Assembly (NCBI GenBank): GCA_036873135.1
Contig: JAPTYO010000053.1
Location: forward strand, 1 to 64,000
DNA length: 64,000 bases
Direction: 5' to 3'
Source: Clarkia xantiana subsp. parviflora
Lineage: Eukaryota; Streptophyta; Magnoliopsida; Myrtales; Onagraceae
In this document: piece after piece, positions 1-13,969 of the stretch
Position numbering within the stretch: the first letter of the stretch is position 1
How the letters are laid out: each line of letters starts with the position of its first letter
Translations under genes and position numbers: made by a program
Notes under the pieces: generated by a model
What the model was told of the DNA's origin: nothing
The model's input: only the letters and a program-made list of their open reading frames with translations
Databases searched by the model: none

Positions 1-564
1 TACTAACTTCAAATTCACTTGAAATTATACATTGGCTTACCTAGTTTAAGGTTGTAATGTTGGATTTTTTTTTTAATTACATTTAAGTAGTTTCTTTATA
101 AATTTGTTGTTTGAAAAATTGGAGACTTAAATTTATTTATCAAAATATGATAGTGCTTGATTTAGAATCATTTTGTAATATACGTAAAAGTTTTGGGGTA
201 AAAGTGTAATACTTTTTGTGTCAGAACATCTCTCGTGTCAACACGGAAGCTGTTTTGGCATGACATGAGTTTGTGGCACGTGTGACACGGGAGCTGTTAG
301 TGTTATAAAAACCAATTACACATTTAGGGTTGATATGCTTTTAACATGACACGATTTAGACGTGTGTGTAGTTAGTGACACGACACGATTGCCACCCTAG
401 TTTTACAAGGAAGGCGTCCTATTAGGATGGCAACAACCATAGTATACTTGATCTACGCCTAGAATAATATCCGACAACGATGGGCCAGTCAGTAAAAATT
501 AAAATGTTGATATGAATATTTTTCAATTCCTACTGCTGTAACAATTTGAATCGAGACATCTAAT
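1..564. other. AT-rich intergenic DNA, no gene seen
   Basis: No reading frame with protein-like composition is visible. At about 220-400 there are several copies of a cacg/gtgtgacacg-type motif, such as the gacacgacacgattgccacc stretch near 379-398, similar in flavour to 41400-41440. I read these as worn transposon remnants but cannot name a family. Confidence 0.5.
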
Positions 565-1105
565 CAATTAAAGGGTTAACATGTCTTTTGGTCCATGATG
601 TTTGACCATTTTTTGGTTTTGGTCCATGATGTTTTTTTTTTCCTAGTTTTGGTACCATATGTTTGCAGATTTTTTCTAGTTTTGGTCCAGCTGTTACATT
701 CCGTCCATTTTTTGACATGTAAAAGTCACGTGATCCACCCTAAACTTTCAATTTTGTTCAATTTAGTCCCTCTAATACTTTCCTAACCTTTTTTTTTGTT
801 CAATTTAGTCCCGAAGTTTCAAAAATTCAATTGGACCTATTGTTCAATTGGGGTCAATTTTGAAACTTCAGGACTAAATTGAACAAAAAAAAGGTTAAGA
901 AAGTATTAGAGGGACTAAATTTAAAGTTTAGAGTGGATCACGTGACTTGAACATGTCAAAAAATGGACGGAAAGTAACAGTTAGACCAAAAGTAGAAAAA
1001 ATCTACAAACATATGGTACCAAAACAAGGTTAAAAAAAAACATCATTGACCAAAACTCAAAAGTTATCAAACATCATGGACCAAAAGACCTATTAACACT
1101 TAATT
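565..1105. mobile_element. Long foldback (palindromic) non-autonomous element
   Basis: Two arms of about 270 bp, 565-843 and 844-1105, are near-perfect reverse complements meeting at the centre near 843. Landmarks shared by both arms are GTCTTTTGGTCCATGATG near the outer ends, GGTACCATATGTTTG, the segment with TCACGTGATCCAC, and CAATTTAGTCCC next to the centre. There is no coding capacity: the short frame at 595-786 is arm sequence. This is a MITE or foldback structure. The matching outer ends (CAATTAA at 565 and its complement ending at 1105) may be target-site sequence or part of the terminal repeat. Confidence 0.8.
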
Positions 1106-1502
1106 GTTTTTATTTAAATGATAAAGTGTTGAATAGATAATCATATTTCTACTTAGGAAACTCTAAAATTAATTAAAATGGATAAGGATAACTAAATTCT
1201 ATATATATTATTATATTTAATTAAGAAAGCAAATGGATAAGGAGTGGAACTCCCAAATCTTAGGTTGTGTAACCCAATAAAAAGTAGGGAAAATCACTGC
1301 ACATTTGCAGTACAAAGATGCGGGCAGCTAAAACAGAAAAAACACGACAAGAGACAGCAGTATTGCTGCAGTTGCCAATAATAGATACTCTTTCTGGCCA
1401 TGCTCTGTTTATTTCATTTTGGACCATTCTTTTGTTTTCTAGTTTTTTTTATTTATTTATTTATAGTTTTGTAAGTAATAAAAAGAACAGAGCACAGATA
1501 AG
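1106..1502. other. Intergenic spacer, no gene seen
   Basis: AT-rich sequence between the two foldback elements. A small frame at 1318-1521 runs into the next inverted repeat and has no recognisable protein features. Confidence 0.4.
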
Positions 1503-1685
1503 GGGAGAAATTATTCAGTAGCTCGGCCCTAACACGTAGCTGCCAGGTGGTGGATCTATACCCAATAGCAACATGACAACTGGTGAGAGAGAAAACAATT
1601 GTCAGCTTTTTGACAGAAAGTGAGTCACGTGTCAGTTTGTTATTGGCAGCCACGTGTTAGGACCGAGACACTGAATAATTTCTCC
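1503..1685. mobile_element. MITE-like inverted-repeat element
   Basis: The 16-bp ends GGAGAAATTATTCAGT (1503-1518) and its exact complement (1670-1685) are followed inward by a matching CTCGG-CCTAACACGT-GCTGCCA block on each side, giving terminal inverted repeats of roughly 40 bp. Total length is about 183 bp. No reading frame of interest is present. It lies about 100 bp before the satellite array begins. Confidence 0.75.
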
Positions 1686-2324
1686 AGCTAAGAGTTGTGT
1701 TCTGTACGTGGTCCTAACTAGTCACTCGTGCATTGTTAGCCACAAGACATTAATGGCCTCGAAATGACTTCAACTTGGATTTTATATACCATCACAGAAA
1801 ACTTGGTGCTTATGATTCCGATATGACAAATGGTTTCAACAATTCCACGGTCTTATACGACGAGTTATAATGCAAATAAAACTGATTTCATAAAAAATAG
1901 AGGTCCGAGTGAGGTTATATTGAAAAAATGAGAAAATTGGCCGAAATCGAAGATTTTTCCTTACTAACCATCACAGAAAACTTGGTGCTTATGACTCCGA
2001 TATGACAAATGGTTTCAACCATTCCACGGTCTTATACGATGATTTAGAATGCAAATAAAACTGATTTCATCAAGAATAGAGGTCCGAGTGAGGTTATATT
2101 GAAAAAATGAGAAAATTGGCCGAAATCGAAGATTTTTCCTTACTAACCATCACAGAAAACTTGGTGCTTATGATTCCGATATGACAAATGGTTTCAACCA
2201 TTCCACGGTCTTATATGATGAGTTAGAATGCAAATAAAACTGAGTTCATCAAGAATAGAGGTCCGAGTGAGGTTATATTGAAAAAATGAAAAAATTGGCC
2301 GAAATCGAAGTTTTTTCCTTACTA

Positions 2325-5300
2325 ACCATCACAGAAAACTTGGTGCTTATGATTCCGATATGACAAATGGTTTCAACCATTCCACGGTTTTATACGATGA
2401 GTTAGAATGCAAATAAAACTGATTTCATCAAGAATAGAGGTCCGAGTGAGGTTATATTGAAAAAATAAGAAAATTGGCCGAAATCGAAGATTTTTCCTTA
2501 CTAACCATCACAGAAAACTTGGTGCTTATGATTCCGATATGAAAAATGGTTTCAACCATTCCACGGTCTTATATGATGAGTTAGAATGCAAATAAAACTG
2601 AGTTCATCAAGAATAGAGGTCCGAGTGAGGTTATATTGAAAAAATGAGAAAATTGGCCGAAATCGAAGTTTTTTCCTTACTAACCATCACAGAAAACTTG
2701 GTGCTTATGATTCCGATATGACAAATTGTTTCAACCATTCCACGGTCTTATATGATGAGTTAGAATGCAAATAAAACTGAGTTCATCAAGAATAGAGGTC
2801 CGAGTGAGGTTATATTGAAAAAATGAAAAAATTGGCCGAAATCGAAGTTTTTTCCTTACTAACCATCACAGAAAACTTGGTGCTTATGATTCCGATATGA
2901 CAAATGGTTTCAACCATTCCACGGTTTATACGATGAGTTAGAATGCAAATAAAACTGATTTCATCAAGAATAGAGGTCCGAGTGAGGTTATATTGAAAAA
3001 AATAAGAAAATTGGCCGAAATCGAAGATTTTTCCTTACTAACCATCACAGAAAACTTGGTGCTTATGACTCCGATATGACAAATGGTTTCAACCATTCCA
3101 CGGTCTTATACGACGAGTTAGAATGCAAATAAAACTGATTTCATAAAAAATAGAGGTCCGAGTGAGGTTATATTGAAAAAATGAGAAAATTGGCCGAAAT
3201 CGAAGATTTTTCCTTACTAACCATCACAGAAAACTTGGTGCTTATGACTCCGATATGACAAATGGTTTCAACCATTCCACGGTCTTATACGATGATTTAG
3301 AATGCAAATAAAACTGATTTCATCAAGAATAGAGGTCCGAGTGAGGTTATATTGAAAAAATGAGAAAATTGGCCGAAATCGAAGATTTTTCCTTACTAAC
3401 CATCACAGAAAACTTGGTGCTTATGATTCCGATATGACAAATGGTTTCAACCATTCCACGGTCTTATACGACAATTTAGAATGCAAATAAAACAGATTTC
3501 ATAAAAAATAGAGGTCCGAGTGAGGTTATATTGAAAAAATGAAAAAATTGGGCGAAATCGAAGATTTTTCCTTACGAACCATCACAGAAAACTTGGTGCT
3601 TATGATTCCGATATGACAAATGGTTTCAACCATTCCACGGTCTTATACGACGAGTTAGAATGCAAATAAAACTGATTTCATAAAAAATAGAGGTCCGAGT
3701 GAGGTTATATTGAAAAAATGAGAAAATTGGCCGAAATCGAAGATTTTTCCTTACTAACCATCACAGAAAACTTGGTGCTTATGATTCCGATATGACAAAT
3801 GGTTTCAACCATTCCACGGTCTTATACGATGAGTTAGAATGCAAATAAAACTGATTTCATCAAGAATAGAGGTCCGAGTGAGGTTATATTGAAAAAATGA
3901 GAAAATTGGCCGAAATCGAAGATTTTTCCTTACTAACCATCACAGAAAACTTGGTGCTTATGATTCCGATATGACAAATGGTTTCAACCATTCCACGGTC
4001 TTATACGATGATTTAGAATGCAAATAAAACTGATTTCATCAAGAATAGAGGTCCGAGTGAGGTTATATTGAAAAAATGAAAAAATTGGCCGAAATCGAAG
4101 TTTTTTCCTTACTAACCATCACAGAAAACTTGGTGCTTATGATTCCGATATGACAAATGGTTTCAACCATTCCACGGTTTTATACGATGAGTTAGAATGC
4201 AAATAAAACTGATTTCATCAAGAATAGAGGTCCGAGTGAGGTTATATTGAAAAAATAAGAAAATTGGCCGAAATCGAAGATTTTTCCTTACTAACCATCA
4301 CAGAAAACTTGGTGCTTATGATTCCGATATGAAAAATGGTTTCAACCATTCCACGGTCTTATATGATGAGTTAGAATGCAAATAAAACTGATTTCATCAA
4401 GAATAGAGGTCCGAGTGAGGTTATATTGAAAAAATGAGAAAATTGGCCGAAATCGAAGTTTTTTCCTTACTAACCATCACAGAAAACTTGGTGCTTATGA
4501 TTCCGATATGACAAATTGTTTCAACCATTCCACGGTCTTATACGATGAGTTAGAATGCAAATAAAACTGATTTCATCAAGAATAGAGGTCCGAGTGAGGT
4601 TATATTGAAAAAATGAAAAAATTGGCCGAAATCGAAGTTTTTTCCTTACTAACCATCACAGAAAACTTGGTGCTTATGATTCCGATATGACAAATGGTTT
4701 CAACCATTCCACGGTTTTATACGATGAGTTAGAATGCAAATAAAACTGATTTCATCAAGAATAGAGGTCCGAGTGAGGTTATATTGAAAAAATGAGAAAA
4801 TTGGCCGAAATCGAAGATTTTTCCTTACTAACCATCACAGAAAACTTGGTGCTTATGATTCCGATATGACAAATGGTTTCAACCATTCCACGGTCTTATA
4901 CGACGAGTTAGAATGCAAATAAAACTGATTTCATAAAAAATAGAGGTCCGAGTGAGGTTATATTGAAAAAATGAGAAAATTGGCCGAAATCGAAGATTTT
5001 TCCTTACTAACCATCACAGAAAACTTGGTGCTTATGATTCCGATATGACAAATGGTTTCAACCATTCCACGGTCTTATACGATGATTTAGAATGCAAATA
5101 AAACTGATTTCATCAAGAATAGAGGTCCGAGTGAGGTTATATTGAAAAAATGAGAAAATTGGCCGAAATCGAAGATTTTTCCTTACTAACCATCACAGAA
5201 AACTTGGTGCTTATGATTCCGATATGACAAATGGTTTCAACCATTCCACGGTCTTATACGACGATTTAGAATGCAAATAAAACTGATTTCATAAAAAATA

Positions 5301-5904
5301 GAGGTCCGAGTGAGGTTATATTGAAAAAATGAGAAAATTGGGCGAAATCGAAGATTTTTCCTTACTAACCATCACAGAAAACTTGGTGCTTATGATTCCG
5401 ATATGACAAATGGTTTCAACCATTCCACGGTCTTATACGACGAGTTAGAATGCAAATAAAACTGATTTCATAAAAAATAGAGGTCCGAGTGAGGTTATAT
5501 TGAAAAAATGAGAAAATTGGCCGAAATCGAAGATTTTTCCTTACTAACCATCACAGAAAACTTGGTGCTTATGATTCCGATATGACAAATGGTTTCAACC
5601 ATTCCACGGTCTTATACGATGAGTTAGAATGCAAATAAAACTGATTTCATCAAGAATAGAGGTCCGAGTGAGGTTATATTGAAAAAATGAGAAAATTGGC
5701 CGAAATCGAAGATTTTTCCTTACTAACCATCACAGAAAACTTGGTGCTTATGATTCCGATATGACAAATGGTTTCAACCATTCCACGGTCTTATACGATG
5801 AGTTAGAATGCAAATAAAACTGATTTCATCAAGAATAGAGGTCCGAGTGAGGTTATATTGAAAAAATGAGAAAATTGGCCGAAATCGAAGATTTTTCCTT
5901 ACTA
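2325..5904 (+). repeat. Two ten-monomer higher-order repeats (1790 bp each)
   Basis: Monomer starts 2325, 4115 and 5905 are 1790 bp apart, which is 10 x 179. Within each 1790-bp block, diagnostic variants recur in order: ACGGTTT(T)ATACGATG in the first unit, GATATGAAAAATGG in the second (starts 2504, 4294, and again 6084), ACAAATTGTTT in the third, CGATGATTTAG in the sixth, and AATTGGGCGAAATC in the seventh. The GATATGAAAAATGG variant recurs once more at the same spacing further right (6621 and 8411). This indicates that ten-monomer blocks, not single monomers, were the amplified unit in the left part of the array. Confidence 0.85.
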
Positions 5905-8900
5905 ACCATCACAGAAAACTTGGTGCTTATGATTCCGATATGACAAATGGTTTCAACCATTCCACGGTCTTATACGATGAGTTAGAATGCAAATAAAACT
6001 GATTTCATCAAGAATAGAGGTCCGAGTGAGGTTATATTGAAAAAATGAGAAAATTGGCCGAAATCGAAGATTTTTCCTTACTAACCATCACAGAAAACTT
6101 GGTGCTTATGATTCCGATATGAAAAATGGTTTCAACCATTCCACGGTCTTATACGATGAGTTAGAATGCAAATAAAACTGATTTCATCAAGAATAGAGGT
6201 CCGAGTGAGGTTATATTGAAAAAATGAGAAAATTGGCCGAAATCGAAGATTTTTCCTTACTAACCATCACAGAAAACTTGGTGCTTATGATTCCGATATG
6301 ACAAATGGTTTCAACCATTCCACGGTCTTATACGATGAGTTAGAATGCAAATAAAACTGATTTCATAAAAAATAGAGGTCCGAGTGAGGTTATATTGAAA
6401 AAATGAGAAAATTGGCCGAAATCGAAGATTTTTCCTTACTAACCATCACAGAAAACTTGGTGCTTATGATTCCGATATGACAAATGGTTTCAACCATTCC
6501 ACGGTCTTATACGACGATTTAGAATGCAAATAAAACTGATTTCATAGAAAATAGAGGTCCGAGTGAGGTTATATTGAAAAAATGAGAAAATTGGCCGAAA
6601 TCGAAGATTTTTCCTTACTAACCATCACAGAAAACTTGGTGCTTATGATTCCGATATGAAAAATGGTTTCAACCATTCCACGGTCTTATACGATGAGTTA
6701 GAATGCAAATAAAACTGATTTCATCAAGAATAGAGGTCCGAGTGAGGTTATATTGAAAAAATGAGAAAATTGGCCGAAATCGAAGATTTTTCCTTACTAA
6801 CCATCACAGAAAACTTGGTGCTTATGATTCCGATATGACAAATGGTTTCAACCATTCCACGGTCTTATACGATGAGTTAGAATGCAAATAAAACTGATTT
6901 CATCAAGAATAGAGGTCCGAGTGAGGTTATATTGAAAAAATGAGAAAATTGGCCGAAATCGAAGATTTTTCCTTACTAACCATCACAGAAAACTTGGTGC
7001 TTATGATTCCGATATGACAAATGGTTTCAACCATTCCACGGTCTTATACGACGAGTTAGAATGCAAATAAAACTGATTTCATAAAAAATAGAGGTCCGAG
7101 TGAGGTTATATTGAAAAAATGAGAAAATTGGCCGAAATCGAAGATTTTTCCTTACTAACCATCACAGAAAACTTGGTGCTTATGATTCCGATATGACAAA
7201 TGGTTTCAACCATTCCACGGTCTTATACGACGAGTTAGAATGCAAATAAAACTGATTTCATAAAAAATAGAGGTCCGAGTGAGGTTATATTGAAAAAATG
7301 AGAAAATTGGCCGAAATCGAAGATTTTTCCTTACTAACCATCACAGAAAACTTGGTGCTTATGATTCCGATATGACAAATGGTTTCAACCATTCCACGGT
7401 CTTATACGACGAGTTAGAATGCAAATAAAACTGATTTCATAGAAAATAGAGGTCCGAGTGAGGTTATATTGAAAAAATGAGAAAATTGGCCGAAATCGAA
7501 GATTTTTCCTTACTTACCATCACAGAAAACTTGGTGCTTATGATTCCGATATGACAAATGGTTTCAACCATTCCACGGTCTTATACGACGAGTTAGAATG
7601 CAAATAAAACTGATTTCATAAAAAATAGAGGTCCGAGTGAGGTTATATTGAAAAAATGAGAAAATTGGCCGAAATCGAAGATTTTTCCTTACTAACCATC
7701 ACAGAAAACTTGGTGCTTATGATTCCGATATGACAAATGGTTTCAACCATTCCACGGTCTTATACGACGAGTTAGAATGCAAATAAAACTGATTTCATAA
7801 AAAATAGAGGTCCGAGTGAGGTTATATTGAAAAAATGAGAAAATTGGCCGAAATCGAAGATTTTTCCTTACTAACCATCACAGAAAACTTGGTGCTTATG
7901 ATTCCGATATGACAAATGGTTTCAACCATTCCACGGTCTTATACGACGAGTTAGAATGCAAATAAAACTGATTTCATAAAAAATAGAGGTCCGAGTGAGG
8001 TTATATTGAAAAAATGAGAAAATTGGCCGAAATCGAAGATTTTTCCTTACTAACCATCACAGAAAACTTGGTGCTTATGATTCCGATATGACAAATGGTT
8101 TCAACCATTCCACGGTCTTATACGACGAGTTAGAATGCAAATAAAACTGATTTCATCAAGAATAGAGGTCCGAGTGAGGTTATATTGAAAAAATGAGAAA
8201 ATTGGCCGAAATCGAAGATTTTTCCTTACTAACCATCACAGAAAACTTGGTGCTTATGATTCCGATATGACAAATGGTTTCAACCATTCCACGGTCTTAT
8301 ACGACGAGTTAGAATGCAAATAAAACTGATTTCATCAAGAATAGAGGTCCGAGTGAGGTTATATTGAAAAAATGAGAAAATTGGCCGAAATCGAAGATTT
8401 TTCCTTACTAACCATCACAGAAAACTTGGTGCTTATGATTCCGATATGAAAAATGGTTTCAACCATTCCACGGTCTTATACGACGAGTTAGAATGCAAAT
8501 AAAACTGATTTCATCAAGAATAGAGGTCCGAGTGAGGTTATATTGAAAAAATGAGAAAATTGGCCGAAATCGAAGATTTTTCCTTACTAACCATCACAGA
8601 AAACTTGGTGCTTATGATTCCGATATGACAAATGGTTTCAACCATTCCACGGTCTTATACGACGAGTTAGAATGCAAATAAAACTGATTTCATCAAAAAT
8701 AGAGGTCCGAGTGAGGTTATATTGAAAAAATGAGAAAATTGGCCGAAATCGAAGATTTTTCCTTACTAACCATCACAGAAAACTTGGTGCTTATGATTCC
8801 GATATGACAAATGGTTTCAACCATTCCACGGTCTTATACGACGAGTTAGAATGCAAATAAAACTGATTTCATAAAAAATAGAGGTCCGAGTGAGGTTATA

Positions 8901-11900
8901 TTGAAAAAATGAGAAAATTGGCCGAAATCGAAGATTTTTCCTTACTAACCATCACAGAAAACTTGGTGCTTATGATTCCGATATGACAAATGGTTTCAAC
9001 CATTCCACGGTCTTATACGACGAGTTAGAATGCAAATAAAACTGATTTCATAAAAATAGAGGTCCGAGTGAGGTTATATTGAAAAAATGAGAAAATTGGC
9101 CGAAATCGAAGATTTTTCCTTACTAACCATCACAGAAAACTTGGTGCTTATGATTCCGATATGACAAATGGTTTCAACCATTCCACGGTCTTATACGACG
9201 AGTTAGAATGCAAATAAAACTGATTTCATAAAAAATAGAGGTCCGAGTGAGGTTATATTGAAAAAATGAGAAAATTGGCCGAAATCGAAGATTTTTCCTT
9301 ACTAACCATCACAGAAAACTTGGTGCTTATGATTCCGATATGACAAATGGTTTCAACCATTCCACGGTCTTATACGACGAGTTAGAATGCAAATAAAACT
9401 GATTTCATCAAGAATAGAGGTCCGAGTGAGGTTATATTGAAAAAATGAGAAAATTGGCCGAAATCGAAGATTTTTCCTTACTAACCATCACAGAAAACTT
9501 GGTGCTTATGATTCCGATATGAAAAATGGTTTCAACCATTCCACGGTCTTATACGACGAGTTAGAATGCAAATAAAACTGATTTCATCAAAAATAGAGGT
9601 CCGAGTGAGGTTATATTGAAAAAATGAGAAAATTGGCCGAAATCGAAGATTTTTCCTTACTAACCATCACAGAAAACTTGGTGCTTATGATTCCGATATG
9701 ACAAATGGTTTCAACCATTCCACGGTCTTATACGACGAGTTAGAATGCAAATAAAACTGATTTCATAAAAATAGAGGTCCGAGTGAGGTTATATTGAAAA
9801 AATGAGAAAATTGGCCGAAATCGAAGATTTTTCCTTACTAACCATCACAGAAAACTTGGTGCTTATGATTCCGATATGACAAATGGTTTCAACCATTCCA
9901 CGGTCTTATACGACGAGTTAGAATGCAAATAAAACTGATTTCATCAAGAATAGAGGTCCGAGTGAGGTTATATTGAAAAAATGAGAAAATTGGCCGAAAT
10001 CGAAGATTTTTCCTTACTAACCATCACAGAAAACTTGGTGCTTATGATTCCGATATGACAAATGGTTTCAACCATTCCACGGTCTTATACGACGAGTTAG
10101 AATGCAAATAAAACTGATTTCATAAAAAATAGAGGTCCGAGTGAGGTTATATTGAAAAAATGAGAAAATTGGCCGAAATCGAAGATTTTTCCTTACTAAC
10201 CATCACAGAAAACTTGGTGCTTATGATTCCGATATGACAAATGGTTTCAACCATTCCACGGTCTTATACGACGAGTTAGAATGCAAATAAAACTGATTTC
10301 ATAAAAAATAGAGGTCCGAGTGAGGTTATATTGAAAAAATGAGAAAATTGGCCGAAATCGAAGATTTTTCCTTACTAACCATCACAGAAAACTTGGTGCT
10401 TATGATTCCGATATGACAAATGGTTTCAACCATTCCACGGTCTTATACGACGAGTTAGAATGCAAATAAAACTGATTTCATAAAAAATAGAGGTCCGAGT
10501 GAGGTTATATTGAAAAAATGAGAAAATTGGCCGAAATCGAAGATTTTTCCTTACTAACCATCACAGAAAACTTGGTGCTTATGATTCCGATATGACAAAT
10601 GGTTTCAACCATTCCACGGTCTTATACGACGAGTTAGAATGCAAATAAAACTGATTTCATAAAAAATAGAGGTCCGAGTGAGGTTATATTGAAAAAATGA
10701 GAAAATTGGCCGAAATCGAAGATTTTTCCTTACTAACCATCACAGAAAACTTGGTGCTTATGATTCCGATATGACAAATGGTTTCAACCATTCCACGGTC
10801 TTATACGACGAGTTAGAATGCAAATAAAACTGATTTCATAAAAAATAGAGGTCCGAGTGAGGTTATATTGAAAAAATGAGAAAATTGGCCGAAATCGAAG
10901 ATTTTTCCTTACTAACCATCACAGAAAACTTGGTGCTTATGATTCCGATATGACAAATGGTTTCAACCATTCCACGGTCTTATACGACGAGTTAGAATGC
11001 AAATAAAACTGATTTCATAAAAAATAGAGGTCCGAGTGAGGTTATATTGAAAAAATGAGAAAATTGGCCGAAATCGAAGATTTTTCCTTACTAACCATCA
11101 CAGAAAACTTGGTGCTTATGATTCCGATATGACAAATGGTTTCAACCATTCCACGGTCTTATACGACGAGTTAGAATGCAAATAAAACTGATTTCATAAA
11201 AAATAGAGGTCCGAGTGAGGTTATATTGAAAAAATGAGAAAATTGGCCGAAATCGAAGATTTTTCCTTACTAACCATCACAGAAAACTTGGTGCTTATGA
11301 TTCCGATATGACAAATGGTTTCAACCATTCCACGGTCTTATACGACGAGTTAGAATGCAAATAAAACTGATTTCATAAAAAATAGAGGTCCGAGTGAGGT
11401 TATATTGAAAAAATGAGAAAATTGGCCGAAATCGAAGATTTTTCCTTACTAACCATCACAGAAAACTTGGTGCTTATGATTCCGATATGACAAATGGTTT
11501 CAACCATTCCACGGTCTTATACGACGAGTTAGAATGCAAATAAAACTGATTTCATAAAAATAGAGGTCCGAGTGAGGTTATATTGAAAAAATGAGAAAAT
11601 TGGCCGAAATCGAAGATTTTTCCTTACTAACCATCACAGAAAACTTGGTGCTTATGATTCCGATATGACAAATGGTTTCAACCATTCCACGGTCTTATAC
11701 GACGAGTTAGAATGCAAATAAAACTGATTTCATAAAAATAGAGGTCCGAGTGAGGTTATATTGAAAAAATGAGAAAATTGGCCGAAATCGAAGATTTTTC
11801 CTTACTAACCATCACAGAAAACTTGGTGCTTATGATTCCGATATGACAAATGGTTTCAACCATTCCACGGTCTTATACGACGAGTTAGAATGCAAATAAA

Positions 11901-13969
11901 ACTGATTTCATAAAAAATAGAGGTCCGAGTGAGGTTATATTGAAAAAATGAGAAAATTGGCCGAAATCGAAGATTTTTCCTTACTAACCATCACAGAAAA
12001 CTTGGTGCTTATGATTCCGATATGACAAATGGTTTCAACCATTCCACGGTCTTATACGACGAGTTAGAATGCAAATAAAACTGATTTCATAAAAAATAGA
12101 GGTCCGAGTGAGGTTATATTGAAAAAATGAGAAAATTGGCCGAAATCGAAGATTTTTCCTTACTAACCATCACAGAAAACTTGGTGCTTATGATTCCGAT
12201 ATGACAAATGGTTTCAACCATTCCACGGTCTTATACGACGAGTTAGAATGCAAATAAAACTGATTTCATAAAAATAGAGGTCCGAGTGAGGTTATATTGA
12301 AAAAATGAGAAAATTGGCCGAAATCGAAGATTTTTCCTTACTAACCATCACAGAAAACTTGGTGCTTATGATTCCGATATGACAAATGGTTTCAACCATT
12401 CCACGGTCTTATACGACGAGTTAGAATGCAAATAAAACTGATTTCATAAAAAATAGAGGTCCGAGTGAGGTTATATTGAAAAAATGAGAAAATTGGCCGA
12501 AATCGAAGATTTTTCCTTACTAACCATCACAGAAAACTTGGTGCTTATGATTCCGATATGACAAATGGTTTCAACCATTCCACGGTCTTATACGACGAGT
12601 TAGAATGCAAATAAAACTGATTTCATAAAAAATAGAGGTCCGAGTGAGGTTATATTGAAAAAATGAGAAAATTGGCCGAAATCGAAGATTTTTCCTTACT
12701 AACCATCACAGAAAACTTGGTGCTTATGATTCCGATATGACAAATGGTTTCAACCATTCCACGGTCTTATACGACGAGTTAGAATGCAAATAAAACTGAT
12801 TTCATAAAAAATAGAGGTCCGAGTGAGGTTATATTGAAAAAATGAGAAAATTGGCCGAAATCGAAGATTTTTCCTTACTAACCATCACAGAAAACTTGGT
12901 GCTTATGATTCCGATATGACAAATGGTTTCAACCATTCCACGGTCTTATACGACGAGTTAGAATGCAAATAAAACTGATTTCATAAAAAATAGAGGTCCG
13001 AGTGAGGTTATATTGAAAAAATGAGAAAATTGGCCGAAATCGAAGATTTTTCCTTACTAACCATCACAGAAAACTTGGTGCTTATGATTCCGATATGACA
13101 AATGGTTTCAACCATTCCACGGTCTTATACGACGAGTTAGAATGCAAATAAAACTGATTTCATAAAAAATAGAGGTCCGAGTGAGGTTATATTGAAAAAA
13201 TGAGAAAATTGGCCGAAATCGAAGATTTTTCCTTACTAACCATCACAGAAAACTTGGTGCTTATGATTCCGATATGACAAATGGTTTCAACCATTCCACG
13301 GTCTTATACGACGAGTTAGAATGCAAATAAAACTGATTTCATAAAAAATAGAGGTCCGAGTGAGGTTATATTGAAAAAATGAGAAAATTGGCCGAAATCG
13401 AAGATTTTTCCTTACTAACCATCACAGAAAACTTGGTGCTTATGATTCCGATATGACAAATGGTTTCAACCATTCCACGGTCTTATACGACGAGTTAGAA
13501 TGCAAATAAAACTGATTTCATCAAAAATAGAGGTCCGAGTGAGGTTATATTGAAAAAATGAGAAAATTGGCCGAAATCGAAGATTTTTCCTTACTAACCA
13601 TCACAGAAAACTTGGTGCTTATGATTCCGATATGACAAATGGTTTCAACCATTCCACGGTCTTATACGACGAGTTAGAATGCAAATAAAACTGATTTCAT
13701 AAAAAATAGAGGTCCGAGTGAGGTTATATTGAAAAAATGAGAAAATTGGCCGAAATCGAAGATTTTTCCTTACTAACCATCACAGAAAACTTGGTGCTTA
13801 TGATTCCGATATGACAAATGGTTTCAACCATTCCACGGTCTTATACGACGAGTTAGAATGCAAATAAAACTGATTTCATAAAAATAGAGGTCCGAGTGAG
13901 GTTATATTGAAAAAATGAGAAAATTGGCCGAAATCGAAGATTTTTCCTTACTAACCATCACAGAAAACT

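Noticed and set aside
1608..1630. A TTGACAGAAAGTGAG string resembling miR156
   Set aside because: It lacks two bases of the mature miRNA and the opposite strand of the MITE hairpin does not pair as a miRNA star would.
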